Translations under genes and position numbers: made by a program
Part shown: in pieces, positions 43,237-55,230 of the stretch
Layout: each line of letters starts with the position of its first letter
Position numbering within the stretch: position 1 is the first letter of the stretch
Assembly: GCA_029204045.2 (NCBI GenBank)
Contig: JAQNDB010000228.1
Coordinates: 46,207-110,206, forward strand
Reading direction: 5' to 3'
Length of the DNA: 64,000 nucleotides
Source: Tillandsia leiboldiana
Lineage: Eukaryota > Streptophyta > Magnoliopsida > Poales > Bromeliaceae
The notes under the pieces: model-generated
Databases searched by the model: none
Told to the model about the DNA's origin: nothing
Seen by the model: only the letters and a program-made list of their open reading frames with translations

Positions 43237-44690
43237 CGTGAGCATTGCATCGGGGTTAGACCAGAGGTTGTCGATTGTGTGTGAATAAGCGTCAGCTAGT
43301 CTACTAACAAGGTACGACTGGCTAGGCCTAGCGATGATTCGGTGAAAGACCGACTTTCAATGTTGGTGACCGCTATGTTGCGAGAACCAAGTTGCTATGT
43401 CCTAAGAGTTAGGGCAAGGAGGATTTACATAGCGGGTAGTGAAAATTCGCTCCTGGTGGCGTTGGGGATCGCGTGACGTGTTAGTCGTGGCTAAGTCGCC
43501 GCATTGTAGTGTTGGTGAGGCCAGAGTGGGCTTCAAGGTTCGAAAATCTCTTGATAGAGCGGGGGTTTTGTGGCGCCGGTTTGACGGATCGGTGTAACGG
43601 CAAGGGTTGCCACCGTAGGATTCGCGTGTTAATCGCCGGGATTGGTGAATCGTTGTTGTGGTGCCTCTGCCCAGTTGGGAGAAGTGCACCAGAGCCATAG
43701 GTGTGTTTAAGCAAATCGCTTAACACTGTAGATTTTGTGAGTTAGCGTGGGGGGCGTGGGACGCCCAACCGTTTGGGTGCTCATGGAACACAGGTACCGT
43801 TTAGCCAGAGAGAGCCGGTTTGGTGGCACATTAGCTTTTGCTAAGTGTGGCTAGAGTCGATAGAGAGTTCGGGTCGTAGATTGATGACTAGCGAGTGGGT
43901 TTTGCTCAGTGAGCGTAGTAGTCGCGTGGCGACGATTAGTGGGTTCACTTTAGGACGATCCGTGCCTGGACCATATATGTGGACTGTGGGCCTGTAGCCC
44001 AGTGGGCAGGCGCAGTCGGCTGTGAGAGACAGCGGCCCAAGACCTGAGGGCGGGGCATGATAGAGTTTTGGTCGGGGCGGTAGTCCGAGCGATGACCCGA
44101 GAACGTGGAAAGTCATGTTTGAGCCTTGATGTTTTTAGTGCACCGAGTGTGTGGATGCGACCTGGCCTTAGAGCTGGTGCTGGTTGAGATATCGTTGCTC
44201 CAGTTGGAGTATGGTGCGGTAATCCTAAGTGAGGATCTACCGTACGACGATTGGTTCCGTTCGTGTAAGTGAAGGTTATTGCACGATATCAGGTTAGAGG
44301 TTGGGCTATAGGCCCGTGATTAGACCGTGGTCTGTGGACCTATTAGTAATCTGAAGTGAACGGGTTAGCTGAGAACTCGTGATTAAGAGCGCTAGTAGCG
44401 TATGGGTTGGTCAAGAGTCCGGATTGGCTCTTGCCCTCCATGTCCAGCCGATGGAGTGGCGGCCTGGATGTGGTTAGTGTAATGAGTTGCGAATGCAGCC
44501 TCGTTATGAAAAATTGATGGCGGAATTAGCAGAGAATTTCGCAAGTCGAGATTGGATCGTTAGTGGCATTTTGGAGAAGCAAGCGCTCGATCATATTCTT
44601 CACCAAGTTGGTGGAGATAGCAAGTATGCAAGATCTAGAATTTTCGTGGAAGTAAGTCGAGGTTTGGTTTAGTTTCGCGGACGAAACTCC
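43237..44690 (+). other. Element D internal region without recognisable coding
   Basis: No frame longer than about 100 codons looks like pol. GTG-rich, with many short stops in all frames. Either an old replaced segment, as in LARD-type elements, or pol decayed past recognition. A 61-codon frame at 44487-44672 has no recognisable match. Confidence 0.6.
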
Positions 44691-44706
44691 TAAAAGGAGG
44701 GAGGAA
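44671..44706 (+). other. Element D pre-tract hairpin and polypurine tract
   Basis: GTTTCGCGGACGAAAC followed by AAAAGGAGGGAGGAA and the LTR start TGTAGTGC. The hairpin motif matches A and G except for loop bases. Confidence 0.82.
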
Positions 44707-45045
44707 TGTAGTGCACCGGCTTCGTTGAAATAGCTAAGTGCGGGTGAATTACTTTCAACATATTTTAAAATGTGATTAAAATATGGTGGAATAAGTTTGG
44801 TTCGAAGAAAATGGTCTTCGGATCAAAAGTAAGTTGAGAAGGTAGCAAGCTGAAACTTGGTGTTTCGGTTTGAACTTTGGCCAAATTGGGCAAAATGTAA
44901 TGAGAACGTGTTTTAAAGGTGTTTCCCAGGGTGCGTGCAAAATTTCAGGCAAAACCGAGCTCATACGGTACGAAATTGCATTTAAAAACGGACTCCGAAA
45001 GCTCAAAATGCAAAAAATCTGCCTAAGTGCAAAAATTTGTGCTGG

Positions 45046-45340
45046 GTATGGGTACTCAATTCTGAGTACCGGTACGCAATGCATTTTGTGCTGAAAATTA
45101 CATTGGGTACCGGTACTGAATGCTGAGTACCGGTACACAGTGTGTCTGAGTGTAAGGAAGTTGGCCAAAAATATTCTAAGTCCTTGGGTACCGGTACCAA
45201 ATGTTGGGTATCGGTACCCAATGTAAAATAGGTGATTTCCAGCTCTCGGGTTGGAGATTTCGTGGGTTTAGTACCGGAACACAAGTTTGGTACCGGAACT
45301 AAAAGGCCGTGTACCGGTACTCAAACCCGAGTACCGGTAC
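45046..45340 (+). promoter_or_regulatory. Five paired GTACCGGTAC palindromes in the D LTR
   Basis: Ten sites, some degenerate (GTATGGGTAC, GTATCGGTAC, GTACCGGAAC), in five pairs with spacings of 20, 20, 20, 19 and 20 bp. Several are followed by a CAATG(C) tail, which C also has (GTACCGGTACACAATGCC). Confidence 0.75.
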
Positions 45341-45433
45341 TCAATGCCTAGAATGCTGGGATATTGAGATGAATTCTTTTGTAAGTGGGGGCATTAGGGT
45401 AATTTCACCCCATCAGCTGCCATGGCATAAGAA

Positions 45434-45436
<3 letters not shown>

Positions 45437-45473
<37 letters not shown>
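45437..45473. repeat. CT dinucleotide microsatellite
   Basis: About 17-18 CT units before CTCATTCTC, in the LTR leader. Confidence 0.95.
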
Positions 45474-47955
45474 ATTCTCACTCTCCTCTCCCATTTCTCT
45501 CCCTCTCGCTCTCTCCCTCTCTGTGCGTGGGAACCAGAGAAGAAAGGAAAGGAGGAAAAGATGAAGAAGAAGTTGGAGTGGGGGCTAGGGTTTGGGTTTT
45601 GATCTCCAAGAGCTTGGGGATTTCGTGAGGAACTTTAAAGAAGCCTTTCAAGAGAAGCTCCACCCCTTTTCTCTTCTCCTTTGGGCAAAAAGCTCCAACA
45701 AGAGGTAAGTGTAAAATTAGGGTTTTCCTCTTTTAAGGTTTTTTATGAGTTTGTATGGCACAAAAATAACCTCTTATGGTTCTAAACCTATTTTTAGGGA
45801 TTTTCATGAAGAGGAAATAGATCAAACCCTAGTTCTTGCAACAAGAACATCAAGGTGGGGGATTCTGCCGAAACTGGGTGACCTCTCCTCTTGCTCTTCT
45901 GCTTTTCGATTTAGAAGCATGATAGTGGCATGTTAGAGGTGTTAGGGAATTATGATAAATATGCATGCGTAGAAGTAAATATTATTTTATGAATGAGATG
46001 AAAATAATTGCATGCATGAAAGTGATTAGCTATTCATGATTGTGATAATGTTAGAGTATAACCCTAGGAATCATGCAGGACATAAGGGAAAAGAGCATGT
46101 TGGTAATAAAACTAGGAGAAAACCTAGTTTAGGTGTTTAATGAGTGACATTCAACTTAGGAGTTTATCCTAGGATTGAACGAGTGGCATTGTCTTAGGTG
46201 ATAACCTAAGGACATTGGATAGAGTGCTTAACATAGAGTCAAGGAACTCTAGGATGAGTATGTCATGGAACTTAGGTAAAGGAAATCTAAGGTGAACTAG
46301 GGGAGTTTTAAACTCACAGATAATGAATTAGAGTCAGTGTAACTCTAAGTTAAAAGTGGAACAAGAAATTAGAGTCTGAGTAACTCTAAGTTAAAAGTGG
46401 AATAGGAAAATATAGTTAAGGTAACTCTAAGATTCAGCGAGGAATCAGGAAAAAGGGGGATGAGATCCCAAGGTTAAAAAGTTAAACAAATATAACCCTA
46501 GAGTGGGTCATAGGATGTCTGGGCAAATGGACAATAACTTTAACTTCAATCTGAGTTAAATAAATGAAAGAGAAATGTTTAAGAGCCCAGGAGACTCTCT
46601 AGTTACCCGTGTGGCAAGACCTAGGGTAAGGGATGAATTAATGATAAAGATAAAGCTTAAGAGAAAGCTAAAAGTGGCTTAATAAGCAAGATAAGCGAAA
46701 GGTTTAAAAGAAAGAGAATGCAAATGGTGCATTGTGATGAGACTCGTCAGTTTGGGAGCAGGACTCCTTGGGCAGTGACCCGTTGGACGAGATGCTTTTG
46801 GGAAGCTAAAGGAAAAAGTAAAAGAGATTGCCAGTGGCAATGTGAGCTGAAGGCTCTAATGAGAAAGAAAAGAAAAGCAAGTGCTTAAGAGTAAAGACAA
46901 AGGCAAATGCATAAAGTGCAAAGAGGCAAGGTGCCAAATGAAAAGATAATAAAAGATAATAAAACGGGCGTTGCCTTCGAGGTTGAAATGTGGTTATGCG
47001 GGACGTAAAGGGCATGCCCTCTCCCCGCGCGCACCTGATCGGACGTAAAGGGCAGTGCCCTCTCCCAGGTAGCGATCCGAAGGACACATTTACTCGTTGG
47101 GACGGGGTAACACTTACGGGTGTTATCGGCAACCTTAGAAATCTTGTCTTGTGGTAACATGACTACCGGGCTGGGGCCCATGGGACAAGAATTTCCGAGG
47201 GTTAACTTTAACTAAAGCACCAGAATGTAAAAAGGATAAAATTGGAAATAGAGTGGCCAAGGTGGCCGGGTTAGTTTAACCCCGTATACAGCGGCATAGT
47301 GGCCGAGTTGATGGATAGTTGCCTGGTATGGCTAGACAGAGTAGTGTTGGGTCGAGGAGCATACATAGGTAGTGTAGTGATCTGTTAGATATATATCAAC
47401 ATTTTAATATTGATGTTTATAGTTTTCCTAGCATCCTATTATTATTGCTTCCATTGGACCAAGCGGTGTAGGACACTTTTTCTCGGTGTTTGAACCCACT
47501 GGGAACTTTAAGTAGTTCTCACACCCGCGGGTGACCATTTTCCCAGGTACGGATACAGCAGTCGGGACGGACGACAGGGGCAAGGGCCCAGCAGCATAGA
47601 GACCTAGAGGGTCTCGCAGGTGTACCTTTGCTTATATTCTTGAGTGAACTTTGTATGGTGAGGAAATGATGTAAAAGAATTGTAATATTTTAATTGCAAG
47701 TTGAGAGTTGTAAAAGGTAATAAAGTTATGTTATGGTTCACTCTTGTATGCTTTCATTTCCGCTTAAACTAATTGTTTATTGAATGAAAGTTTTAGATTA
47801 GCAGTGATTTTAGTACTCTGATATTGAGCTTCCGCATACACTTGATATATTATTTTGGATGTTACCGTTCCTTTCGGGTAATGAGAGGTCATGCCCGATT
47901 GGCGGGTCTGTTGGCGCGCCCGAACTGTACAAATTGGCGGTCTCGGGGCGTGACA

Positions 47956-48820
47956 ACGAGCACCTGCCATGTCGGTCCGGGGACCTCTAGCAAAAGAAAC
48001 CGTATCTCCCCTGAGAAACAGAATTGAGCACCTGCCATGTCGGTCCGGGGACCTCTAGCAAAAGAAACCGTATCTCCCCTGAGAAACAGAATTGAGCACC
48101 TGCCATGTCGGTCCGGGGACCTCAGGCAAAAGAAACCGTCCCGCTCTCACCTTGGTGCATATGAACCCCCCACTGCACAAGTGCAGCACCGCAAATAACC
48201 GCAAAGGGCCCCCACTATGTTATCTCGTGGGGTTCACGGGTCATCAGACCACCTCTCCGGAAAAGTACACCGACACGGTGGCCAAACCGCTGGTGTGCGT
48301 GCAAGCGCCATGAGCATGTCACTCGTCGAACGAGTGCTGTAAGCCTCCTGCGACTCTCAGTCGCTCCGATGTAGAATAAGTATCAGCAAGTAACCCGGGG
48401 TCAGTTAACCTCTAACTCTTTGGGTACCATTTTACCAGTTTTACCATGCATAGTTTATTAAAGAAATACCAATATTAGATAATGACAATAAAAAAGGAAA
48501 CACCGGAAGGGAGCCATCTGGTGGCATCCCCTTCCACGGATGAGGGTACCTACCTCAAAACGGAGATAAACGACCACGCCCGCGACCCTCCTACGCATTT
48601 AAAACCTCATGCGGGCCTAATAAAATATCCAAATAAGCAAATTAACATTTTACCCCAAACCAGCAAATTCAATGTTCTCGACCACTGTACCAAAAATCCC
48701 TTCTAACCCAAAACCGGAACTGCCTTCGGTGTCCCGATTGTCGCACTGAACAATAACCCGGTCAAAACAATTCCCCTAACAATTTTACCATTGTTCGGAT
48801 ATGGATAATCTGTCCGCCGG
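47956..48820. other. Unclassified repeat-derived DNA with 68-bp tandem repeats
   Basis: No gene. 47958-48150 holds two and a half units of a 68-bp repeat starting GAGCACCTGCCATGTCGG (47958, 48026, 48094). The rest is unclassified and resembles LTR sequence read on the minus strand. It is continuous with 52013 onward once the solo X LTR is removed. Confidence 0.6.
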
Positions 48821-51800
48821 TGTGAGGTCCCGGAATCCCCCGCGAAGGGTTTGCTGGTTGTTGGGCAGCTTTTAGTGGCCGTTGGGAGTGTTTGTGCGCG
48901 TGTCGGGCCCGAGAAATGGATTTGTGATGCAATTTGGAATTTAGTTGCATCACTGGAGGCCTGCGTGGTGTGTCGGTGGTGTTTGCGCGCAATTTGGACT
49001 CCGGGCGAAGTTTGGATTAAAGATTATTTCTCCGGTCGCCTTCGGGAATATTTAGTGTTGGAATTTGGCAAATCGGACTTCAGAATTGGACCCGGCGCGG
49101 AAAATCGGATCAAGTGGGCTATCCGGGGGCACTCCACAATTTTCGGATGAGAATCTGGAAAAATGGACATCGTTTTTGGATTCAGCGCGCGAAATCGCGA
49201 GGAATGGACTATTTATTTGTTGGATTTGGAGTCCGGTAGGCGTGCGCGTTTTTCGAGGCAACGCGGCACGCAAACCGAGGCATTGGTGCGGCGCGGATCC
49301 CGAGGTGGCGGCACGGGGCTCGAGGCATGCGCGGCAGGCGCGTTAGGCGCGCGGGGAGGCGCGCCTTCGGGCGGGCCACGCGGGGGCCGCCACGTGGCGG
49401 GCCCCCGTTGGCGCCCGCGCGGGCGCGGGGGCGCGCGCCCGTGTCACAGGCACGTGTCCCGCGCCTGGGGGGGGGGGGGGCGCGGTGTCACGCCGCGCAT
49501 GCGGCGCCCGGGCTGCACGGCCGTGTGGCGCGCAGGGGCGCGGCCACGTGGCCCGCCTTTTGCCCGCCTGGACCGGGTGCACCCGCATGAGTGCCGTGGA
49601 CCGGCGGGTGCACCGGGGACCGAGAGCCGTGGACCACTTTTTCTCTCTCCCTCCTTTTCTTCTTCTTCTTTCTCCCCCGCACCTCCATTTTTTCTCCTCT
49701 TTCCTTTCTTCTCCAACCGAGAGTGAGGGAGAGTGAGGGAGGAGGTTGGGAGGTGTTGAGGCGTGGCGTCGTGGGCCTCGTAGAGCGCGCGAGGCTTCCG
49801 ATGGGGGCGTTTTGGCGGCGGCGGCGCGGTCGGGTAAGTCCCGCGCTTTGTTTTTACTGTATTTTTGCATAGTTTGGGGCGTGTTGTTGACCTTGGTTTA
49901 ACCCCTCGCTCTTATCTGTGTTAGGGACTGGGTTTTGCTGCACCGTTTTGCGTGCGGACCCCGACGGCGTGCACCGTTTTGCGTGCGGTCGCCGTTTTGC
50001 CTGCGGATTCTTGCACCGTACTCCGTTTCACGTGCGGATTCCAGCACCGTGCACCGTTTTGCGTGCGGACTTCGTTTTGCATGCGGACTCCGGCACTGTG
50101 CACCGTTTTGCGTGCGGACCCCGACAACGTGCTTCGTTTTGCGTGCGGACTTCGGCAGCGGGCACCGTTTCGCGTGGAGGCCAATTGCAAGTGTTTACGA
50201 GCAATCGGTGGTGAACCGAGGTGGGTGGCCTTATCTCCAAGTTTTATGGACTGTACAGTAATTCTACTGTTGTAGGACTATGCATGATAGTTTATTTCCT
50301 TGTGTAGCATGCTAGATTGTAGGAATTGTTATTCCTTTTATCATCTGTTAATATAGTTATCTTGGAACTTGACCTAGCACCCCCGTCATATGTTGCATGT
50401 GTAACCAGACCAGTAGAAAACCCTCACTTGGGCTAGGGTTATTTATGTTTAGACACCCACACTGTTTTTCTATTCTTGGACATAGTGTTATCCTCGCCCG
50501 GGTAGTGGGCCGAGAGGTCGGGATTTTCTTTTAGTGTGGGATGCCTTTGCACTCGTGCTTGGGAGCAGAGTGGAGTCTGGTAGTTGTAGTGGGTTGCTTA
50601 TCTGTGCCGGGAGCCGTTTGGGTAAACGGTAGTCCCGGGAGGTCTTGTATCCCTGTTGTGCTGTCGTGGGAGGGAGCCGTTGAGCAGACGGTAGTCCCGG
50701 GCCATCGAGTATCCTCCGGTCAGTGTTGTTGGGAACCGTTGGGGTTAACGGTGGTCCCAGGTCGTTGAGTGTTGTCCGACCAGTACTGTTAGCCTGAGTT
50801 GTGGGTCGTTCCTGGCTATGGAGTACCTCCAGCCAGTGTGCTTTATGCTGCGAGCTGTTGGAGAGGCTAGTGTCTCGTGTTTCGTGTGAGCTGATCAGCT
50901 GAGTCGTCGAAAGTGCTCCGACTGTTGTGCGAGATATTTTGGGGATCTTGAGTCCTACCGTTCTGGGAGTGAGCGTGGATTTTGACTATAGCCTACTTAT
51001 GCCAATTTTTGATACTCTATGCCGCGCCGTTTTCCTCAGTTGGGGTCACGCCCCCTGAGATGCCGCAGTGGATGCGATGGTTGGCCTGTTGAGGCAGTTT
51101 CCCGCAGTGGATGCGATGGTGGGCCTGTTGAGGCAGTTTTGCGCGAGGGGTGGGTTAGTCCGTGTGGGACGCCCTACGTAAGTCCGTTCCTCCGGGATGT
51201 GCGGCAGTAGGTAGGCGCAGGCTTGACTGGACCCGAGGAGGCAGTCAGTTTAGTTTGGGTGACATGACTGATTTGTTAGTAGATGCAGCATTTTATCATC
51301 TGTTCCACCTCTTGAGCATCTAGATGGAGGCATAGTAGCTATAGACTTATCCTTTTCCAGCTCTTTTCTTTCCGTATCACTTTGTTACTTTATGCCTCTA
51401 GTAGACTTAGTGGGCAGACCGTTGGGCTTGTTGGCGGCACCCACTGAGAACTACTGTGGGAAGTAGTTCTCACACCCGTCGTGGTGTCTTTTCCCCAGGG
51501 ACTTCTTCTCCTGTTCCTGTGCTCCTGTTGCTGATCCTTCTGACCGAGGCGAGGGAGTCGCGAGCTAGTTCCCTACCCGTCGTTGGAGTGTAGCGGTACC
51601 CCTTCAGAGGAGAGCTTCAGTTATTTAGTTTACTTCTTTTTCCTCTGTTGAGAGACCTTTGTTGTGAGGTATAGAGTTGTACTTTATTTTACAGTTTGAG
51701 AGACTGATGTAGTGAGGATTTTTTTTGTATTGAGAGACTGTACATCGATGTATTTTATTGGAGATATCTCCCTTTTGAGTTTTGTATCAGAGGACTTTGT

Positions 51801-52012
51801 ATACGATCGTATTTGGGAGATGGATATTGTATTATTTTCAGTTGTACAGTGTTTGGTTTTCAGTTCTTAGTAGTTTACTTTCTGCTCTGATATCTGTATT
51901 TCTGTAGTTGATTCTTTTTGCAGGTTAGACGCTTCGTCTGTACGGCAGTTTTCGTACAGATGGCGGATCTGTTAGTGAGCCCGGGTCGCAGTTTCGACAC
52001 CGGGGCGTGACA
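48821..52012 (+). mobile_element. Solo LTR of family X with GCCGG target duplication
   Basis: 3192 bp from TGTGAGGTCCCG to CGGGGCGTGACA, flanked by GCCGG at 48816-48820 and 52013-52017. No primer site or internal region follows, so this is a solo LTR left by recombination between two LTRs. Contains a CpG-dense U3 with G-boxes (about 49388, 49453 and 49543), a splice-donor-like CGG/GTAAGT (about 49829), a minisatellite (49942-50176) and the hairpin 51446-51471 before TTTTCCCCAG. No gene. Confidence 0.92.
49942..50176 (+). repeat. Minisatellite CACCGTTTTGCGTGCGGAC
   Basis: About nine imperfect copies of [CT]CGTTTTGCGTGCGGA[CT] at 22-34 bp spacing, after the predicted splice donor of the X LTR. 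Confidence 0.85.
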
Positions 52013-53100
52013 GCCGGTCCTCATACCGCGACAACTTGTAACCTGAACGGTAAAAATTATTCTAGCCATACCCCTAACATCAATAGATAGGAAAAAAACC
52101 GTGCAAAAACCCAAATTTACCGAAAAAGGGGATTCTACAGGTGTACCGAAAATCACAGATAAAAAGCCGGTGGTGAAACAAAAGACATGACATAAAAACG
52201 ATGCCCAGCAAAACCCAAAACAATAAATCGACGAAAAGCTCCATGTCCAAAAATCTATCCGGTTACAAAACCGTACCTCCGACGTGATCCATCTGTCGAC
52301 GGGACAACGGACGGAAAACCGGGCACCTACCTTTGCCTTGACAAGGTCCGCGACGAAACACAACCAAGCGGAAGATCATCTGACGAAAATGAAAAAGCTG
52401 CGTCAAGCGGACTACACCGTCAAGCCAAAAATCATCAAGCCCCAAAAATCGTCGACGAAAATGCCAAGTAACACTGTCAAGCCCTAAAAATCGTCACACA
52501 AAAACCATCGACGAAAACACCAAGTAACACCGTCAAACCAAAAACCGTCAAGCCCCAAAAACTGTCAAGCCAAGCTGTTGACGGCAACGGCTTGACCCGT
52601 GCGGATATAGCGGCGGCGCGGCAGCCCTGCGCGGGCATATCCCCCGTGCGGGCATGCGCAGCGGCGCGGTAACCCCGCGCGGGCACAGCCCCCGCGCAGG
52701 CATGAGCAGGCAACGCAGCAGCGCGGTAGCCTCGCGCGGGCACACACAAGCAGCGCGGCAGCCCAGCGCGGGGAAAGCAGGGGCGCGGCAGCCCCGCGCG
52801 GGCATGCGCAGGCAGCCCCACGCGGGTATGCGCGGGCAGCGCAGCAGCACGGTAGCCCCGAGCGGGCACACGCAAGCAGCGCGGCAGCCCCGTGCGGGCA
52901 CCGCGGCGGCGCGGCATCCCCGCGCGGAACCAGCCCCGCGCGGGCACAGGCCCCGCGCGGGCATGCGTAGGTAGCGCAGCAGCGCCGTAGCCCCGCGCGG
53001 GCACAGCGGCGGCGCGGCAGCCCCGCGCGGGCATGCACAGGCAGCGCGGTAGCCCCGTGCGCGAACAGCGGCGGCGCGGCAGCCCCGCGCTGGCCTAGCC
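52013..53100. other. Unclassified repeat DNA with GC-rich minisatellite
   Basis: Continuation of 47956-48820. 52440-52560 has two copies of a CGACGAAAA / CCAAGTAACAC / GTCAAGCC repeat. 52605-53093 is an extremely GC- and CpG-rich array of about 20-35-bp units around GCGGCAGCCCCGCGCGGGCA. Long frames inside (Ala/Arg/Gly repeats) occur in every frame and are not genes. Confidence 0.7.
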
Positions 53101-53395
53101 TGTTGGGTTATATGTAATAAGGATCTAAATAGGGGAAAAAACACCTAGAGGGGGGTGAATAGGTGTAAACGTATAAACACTCAAAAATCGTTGCGATAAA
53201 ACCCAATGCGGAAATAAAAAATAACTCGCAAGATTTTTACGTGGAAAACTCCATCACCGGAGTAAAAAACCACGGGACCGATAACACGGCAGAAATCCAC
53301 TAGAATTAAGACACGTACAAGGTGATTTACCGTACACACTTACGACTCAACCTTTTCCATACGCTCCTAGAGGATATTCTCCGCTCGCTCCGCGA

Positions 53396-53578
53396 CGCTT
53401 CTCGAATCCGCGATCTGCGCCCAACGCCGAATCCACGGCGTCCAACGTCGAATCCACGACGTCCGACCGAGTCCACGGTCTTCACCCAATAGCACCCTTC
53501 GAATCCACGAATGTGCCTCGCTCCGAATCCACGAGAGCGGTTGAACCTTGAATCCACAAGGACACGCGAATCCACGTG
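53396..53578 (-). ncRNA. TGGATT-loop hairpin array in the E LTR, expanded
   Basis: About eight hairpins on the minus strand. Clear ones: CCTTG-TGGATT-CAAGG, GACCG-TGGACT-CGGTC, ACGTCG-TGGATT-CGACGT and ACGCCG-TGGATT-CGGCGT. GCTC(T)CG-TGGATT-CGGAGC has one bulge. Stem pairs change together while the loop stays nearly constant; two hairpins are weaker. Confidence 0.72.
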
Positions 53579-53940
53579 CCGATTTTTGGGGTAAATCGTT
53601 GTTTTTGGTGGTGATGATCCGCCGAATACTTAGATCAAAGATAGATCGGAAATACCATCTAAGTATTCATTAGTTTGATTCAACTCAAGATGTGAGTATG
53701 AAAACCTAGAATCAAACTAATCAATATAGATGAAGAAACATAGAGTATTCTCTAATGATTTCCTTTCTTCTCTATATGTGGATCTTGAGCCGTAAAAGAT
53801 GATACAAGAATATGACGGCTATTTGGATTCTTTTTGGATTAACCCTAGAAAAAGAGTCATAGGGTCTATTTATAGGTTAGAAACCCTAGGAAGGAGATAA
53901 GAATCAAAAACCTAACATTTCTGGAAATTTTACGGACGGC

Positions 53941-54221
53941 GATCCGGATCGATTAGCTGTAATCCGGATCGTCGTAACGAGTCAGGCAATTCCAGAAAAA
54001 CGAAGGTTCGGGATCCGGATCGAAGTGCTTGATCCGGATCGTTCATACAGTTCACCAAACATCAACGTTCGGGATCCGGATTGCGAAGCCTGATCCGGAT
54101 CGTTCAAGGAAGATGGTAACCTCAGTGTTCGGGATCCTGATCAAGAGAGGCTACGATCCGGATTGAACTGGTGTATGAACGAACCACCTTCGGGATCCGG
54201 ATCGAACAACCTGATCCGGAT
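53941..54221 (-). promoter_or_regulatory. Five paired GATCCGGATC-type palindromes in the E LTR
   Basis: Ten sites (including AATCCGGATC, GATCCGGATT and GATCCTGATC) in five pairs spaced 20, 19, 19, 22 and 19 bp, upstream of TATA. Confidence 0.75.
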
Positions 54222-54449
54222 CCTGAACATGTCCCAAGTCCAGTTTTTGATTTTTATGCAATGAAAGATTCTTCCAAGTGTTTCTACACTACAAGAAGTA
54301 TTCGGATCACACAAAATCTTTAGTTAAACATACCTGATCCTTTTGAATTCTTCTTTCTTGAGATTGAGTTAAATGATCCAACTTTCTTCACCTTCAATCT
54401 TCAAGACTTGAGACTTTCACGAAACTACGCCAACTCAAATTCCGTAACA

Positions 54450-55230
54450 ATCTCCCCCTTTGGCGGTTTCGTGACAAAACACAGATCCACTAAAGAAAAT
54501 TCAAAAAGATATTTTTGTTGCTATCACCATACAACAAAAATTTACAATGGAGATCCAAAAATTTAAAAACATGAGATAAACTCCTAAAACAGACTCTAGA
54601 CTTAGACATCTGTACTCTCTGCACAAAGAAATCATTCTTGACAAAAAGAGATCGTTAGATACCTCAAGAATATTTAGCATTCAAAACCTAGTACAGAGAT
54701 AGAGTTTATCTGATCATCATGACATTTGAGAATTCAGATATGTAAACTGATCATAGTTAAAAAACAACATATCTTCTATGCAATCAAAAACCAAATGTCA
54801 CAAAGTGTTAGTCCAACATCAACTTGTTAGTCATATTACATGCCCAAATAGTTAGTCGAATAGATAGTAGAGACATGCAAACAATCACCAGATAAAAACC
54901 AAAGTTGAAGTTGAAGTGATACTTACCTTGATGTATACAAAATTTTCACATCATCATTGTTCAATCATTCACATCATCATTGTTCAATCATTGTTCTATT
55001 CTCAGTCATCATTGTACCTTGATGTTATACAAATCACATCATCATTCATTGTTCAAGTTCTCTAAACTCTCTCCCCCTTTTTGTCACAAACAAAGCCAAA
55101 ATTACCAAAAGTGGAGAGAATCGTTAACGGTTCAAGTTGGAGAACTAAAGACTAAAACTAAAACTTAAAAACCTGCACAAAAGAAAGATCTAAACATATG
55201 CATAATAAACAGAAATTGGAAGGATACGGA
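54450..55230 (-). other. Element E polypurine tracts and 3' noncoding region
   Basis: Primary tract (minus) CCAAAGGGGGAGAT at 54463-54450 and one more AAAAAGGGGGAGAG near 55082-55069. Two copies of TTCACATCATCATTGTTCAATCA near 54950-54995. No gene. Confidence 0.7.

Larger units (their letters stand above)
41399..47955 (+). mobile_element. Element D: Ty3-type element with broken gag and no pol
   Basis: Last 154 bp of a 5' LTR (41399-41552), primer site, gag remnant, about 1.4 kb without recognisable coding, a pre-tract hairpin, a polypurine tract and a full 3' LTR. The 5' LTR is cut by the minus-strand X LTR. The two LTR ends align closely (for example GTGATTTTAGTACTCTG), with at least two differences in about 150 bp. 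Confidence 0.85.
44707..47955 (+). repeat. Element D 3' LTR, 3.25 kb
   Basis: TGTAGTGCACC to GGGGCGTGACA. Paired GTACCGGTAC palindromes 45046-45340, CT microsatellite about 45437-45473, GA-rich leader, splice-donor-like AGAG/GTAAGT (about 45703). Short repeats of ACTCTAAGTTAAAAGTGGAA (46340-46440), a two-copy GGACGTAAAGGGCA repeat (about 47002-47066), conserved hairpin 47501-47520 and CCATTTTCCCAG. No gene. Two or three short frames inside are incidental. Confidence 0.88.
53101..54449 (-). repeat. Element E 3' LTR
   Basis: 1349 bp; on the minus strand starts TGTTACGGAATTTGAG and ends ATAACCCAACA. TATA box CCTATAAATAG about 53880-53868. Left flank TAGCC; no right copy because the element is truncated. 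Confidence 0.85.

Noticed and set aside
52477..53144. Long Ala/Arg/Gly-rich reading frames as a repetitive protein
   Set aside because: Frames are open in several phases because the GC-rich minisatellite lacks stop codons; no start context, domain or homologue.
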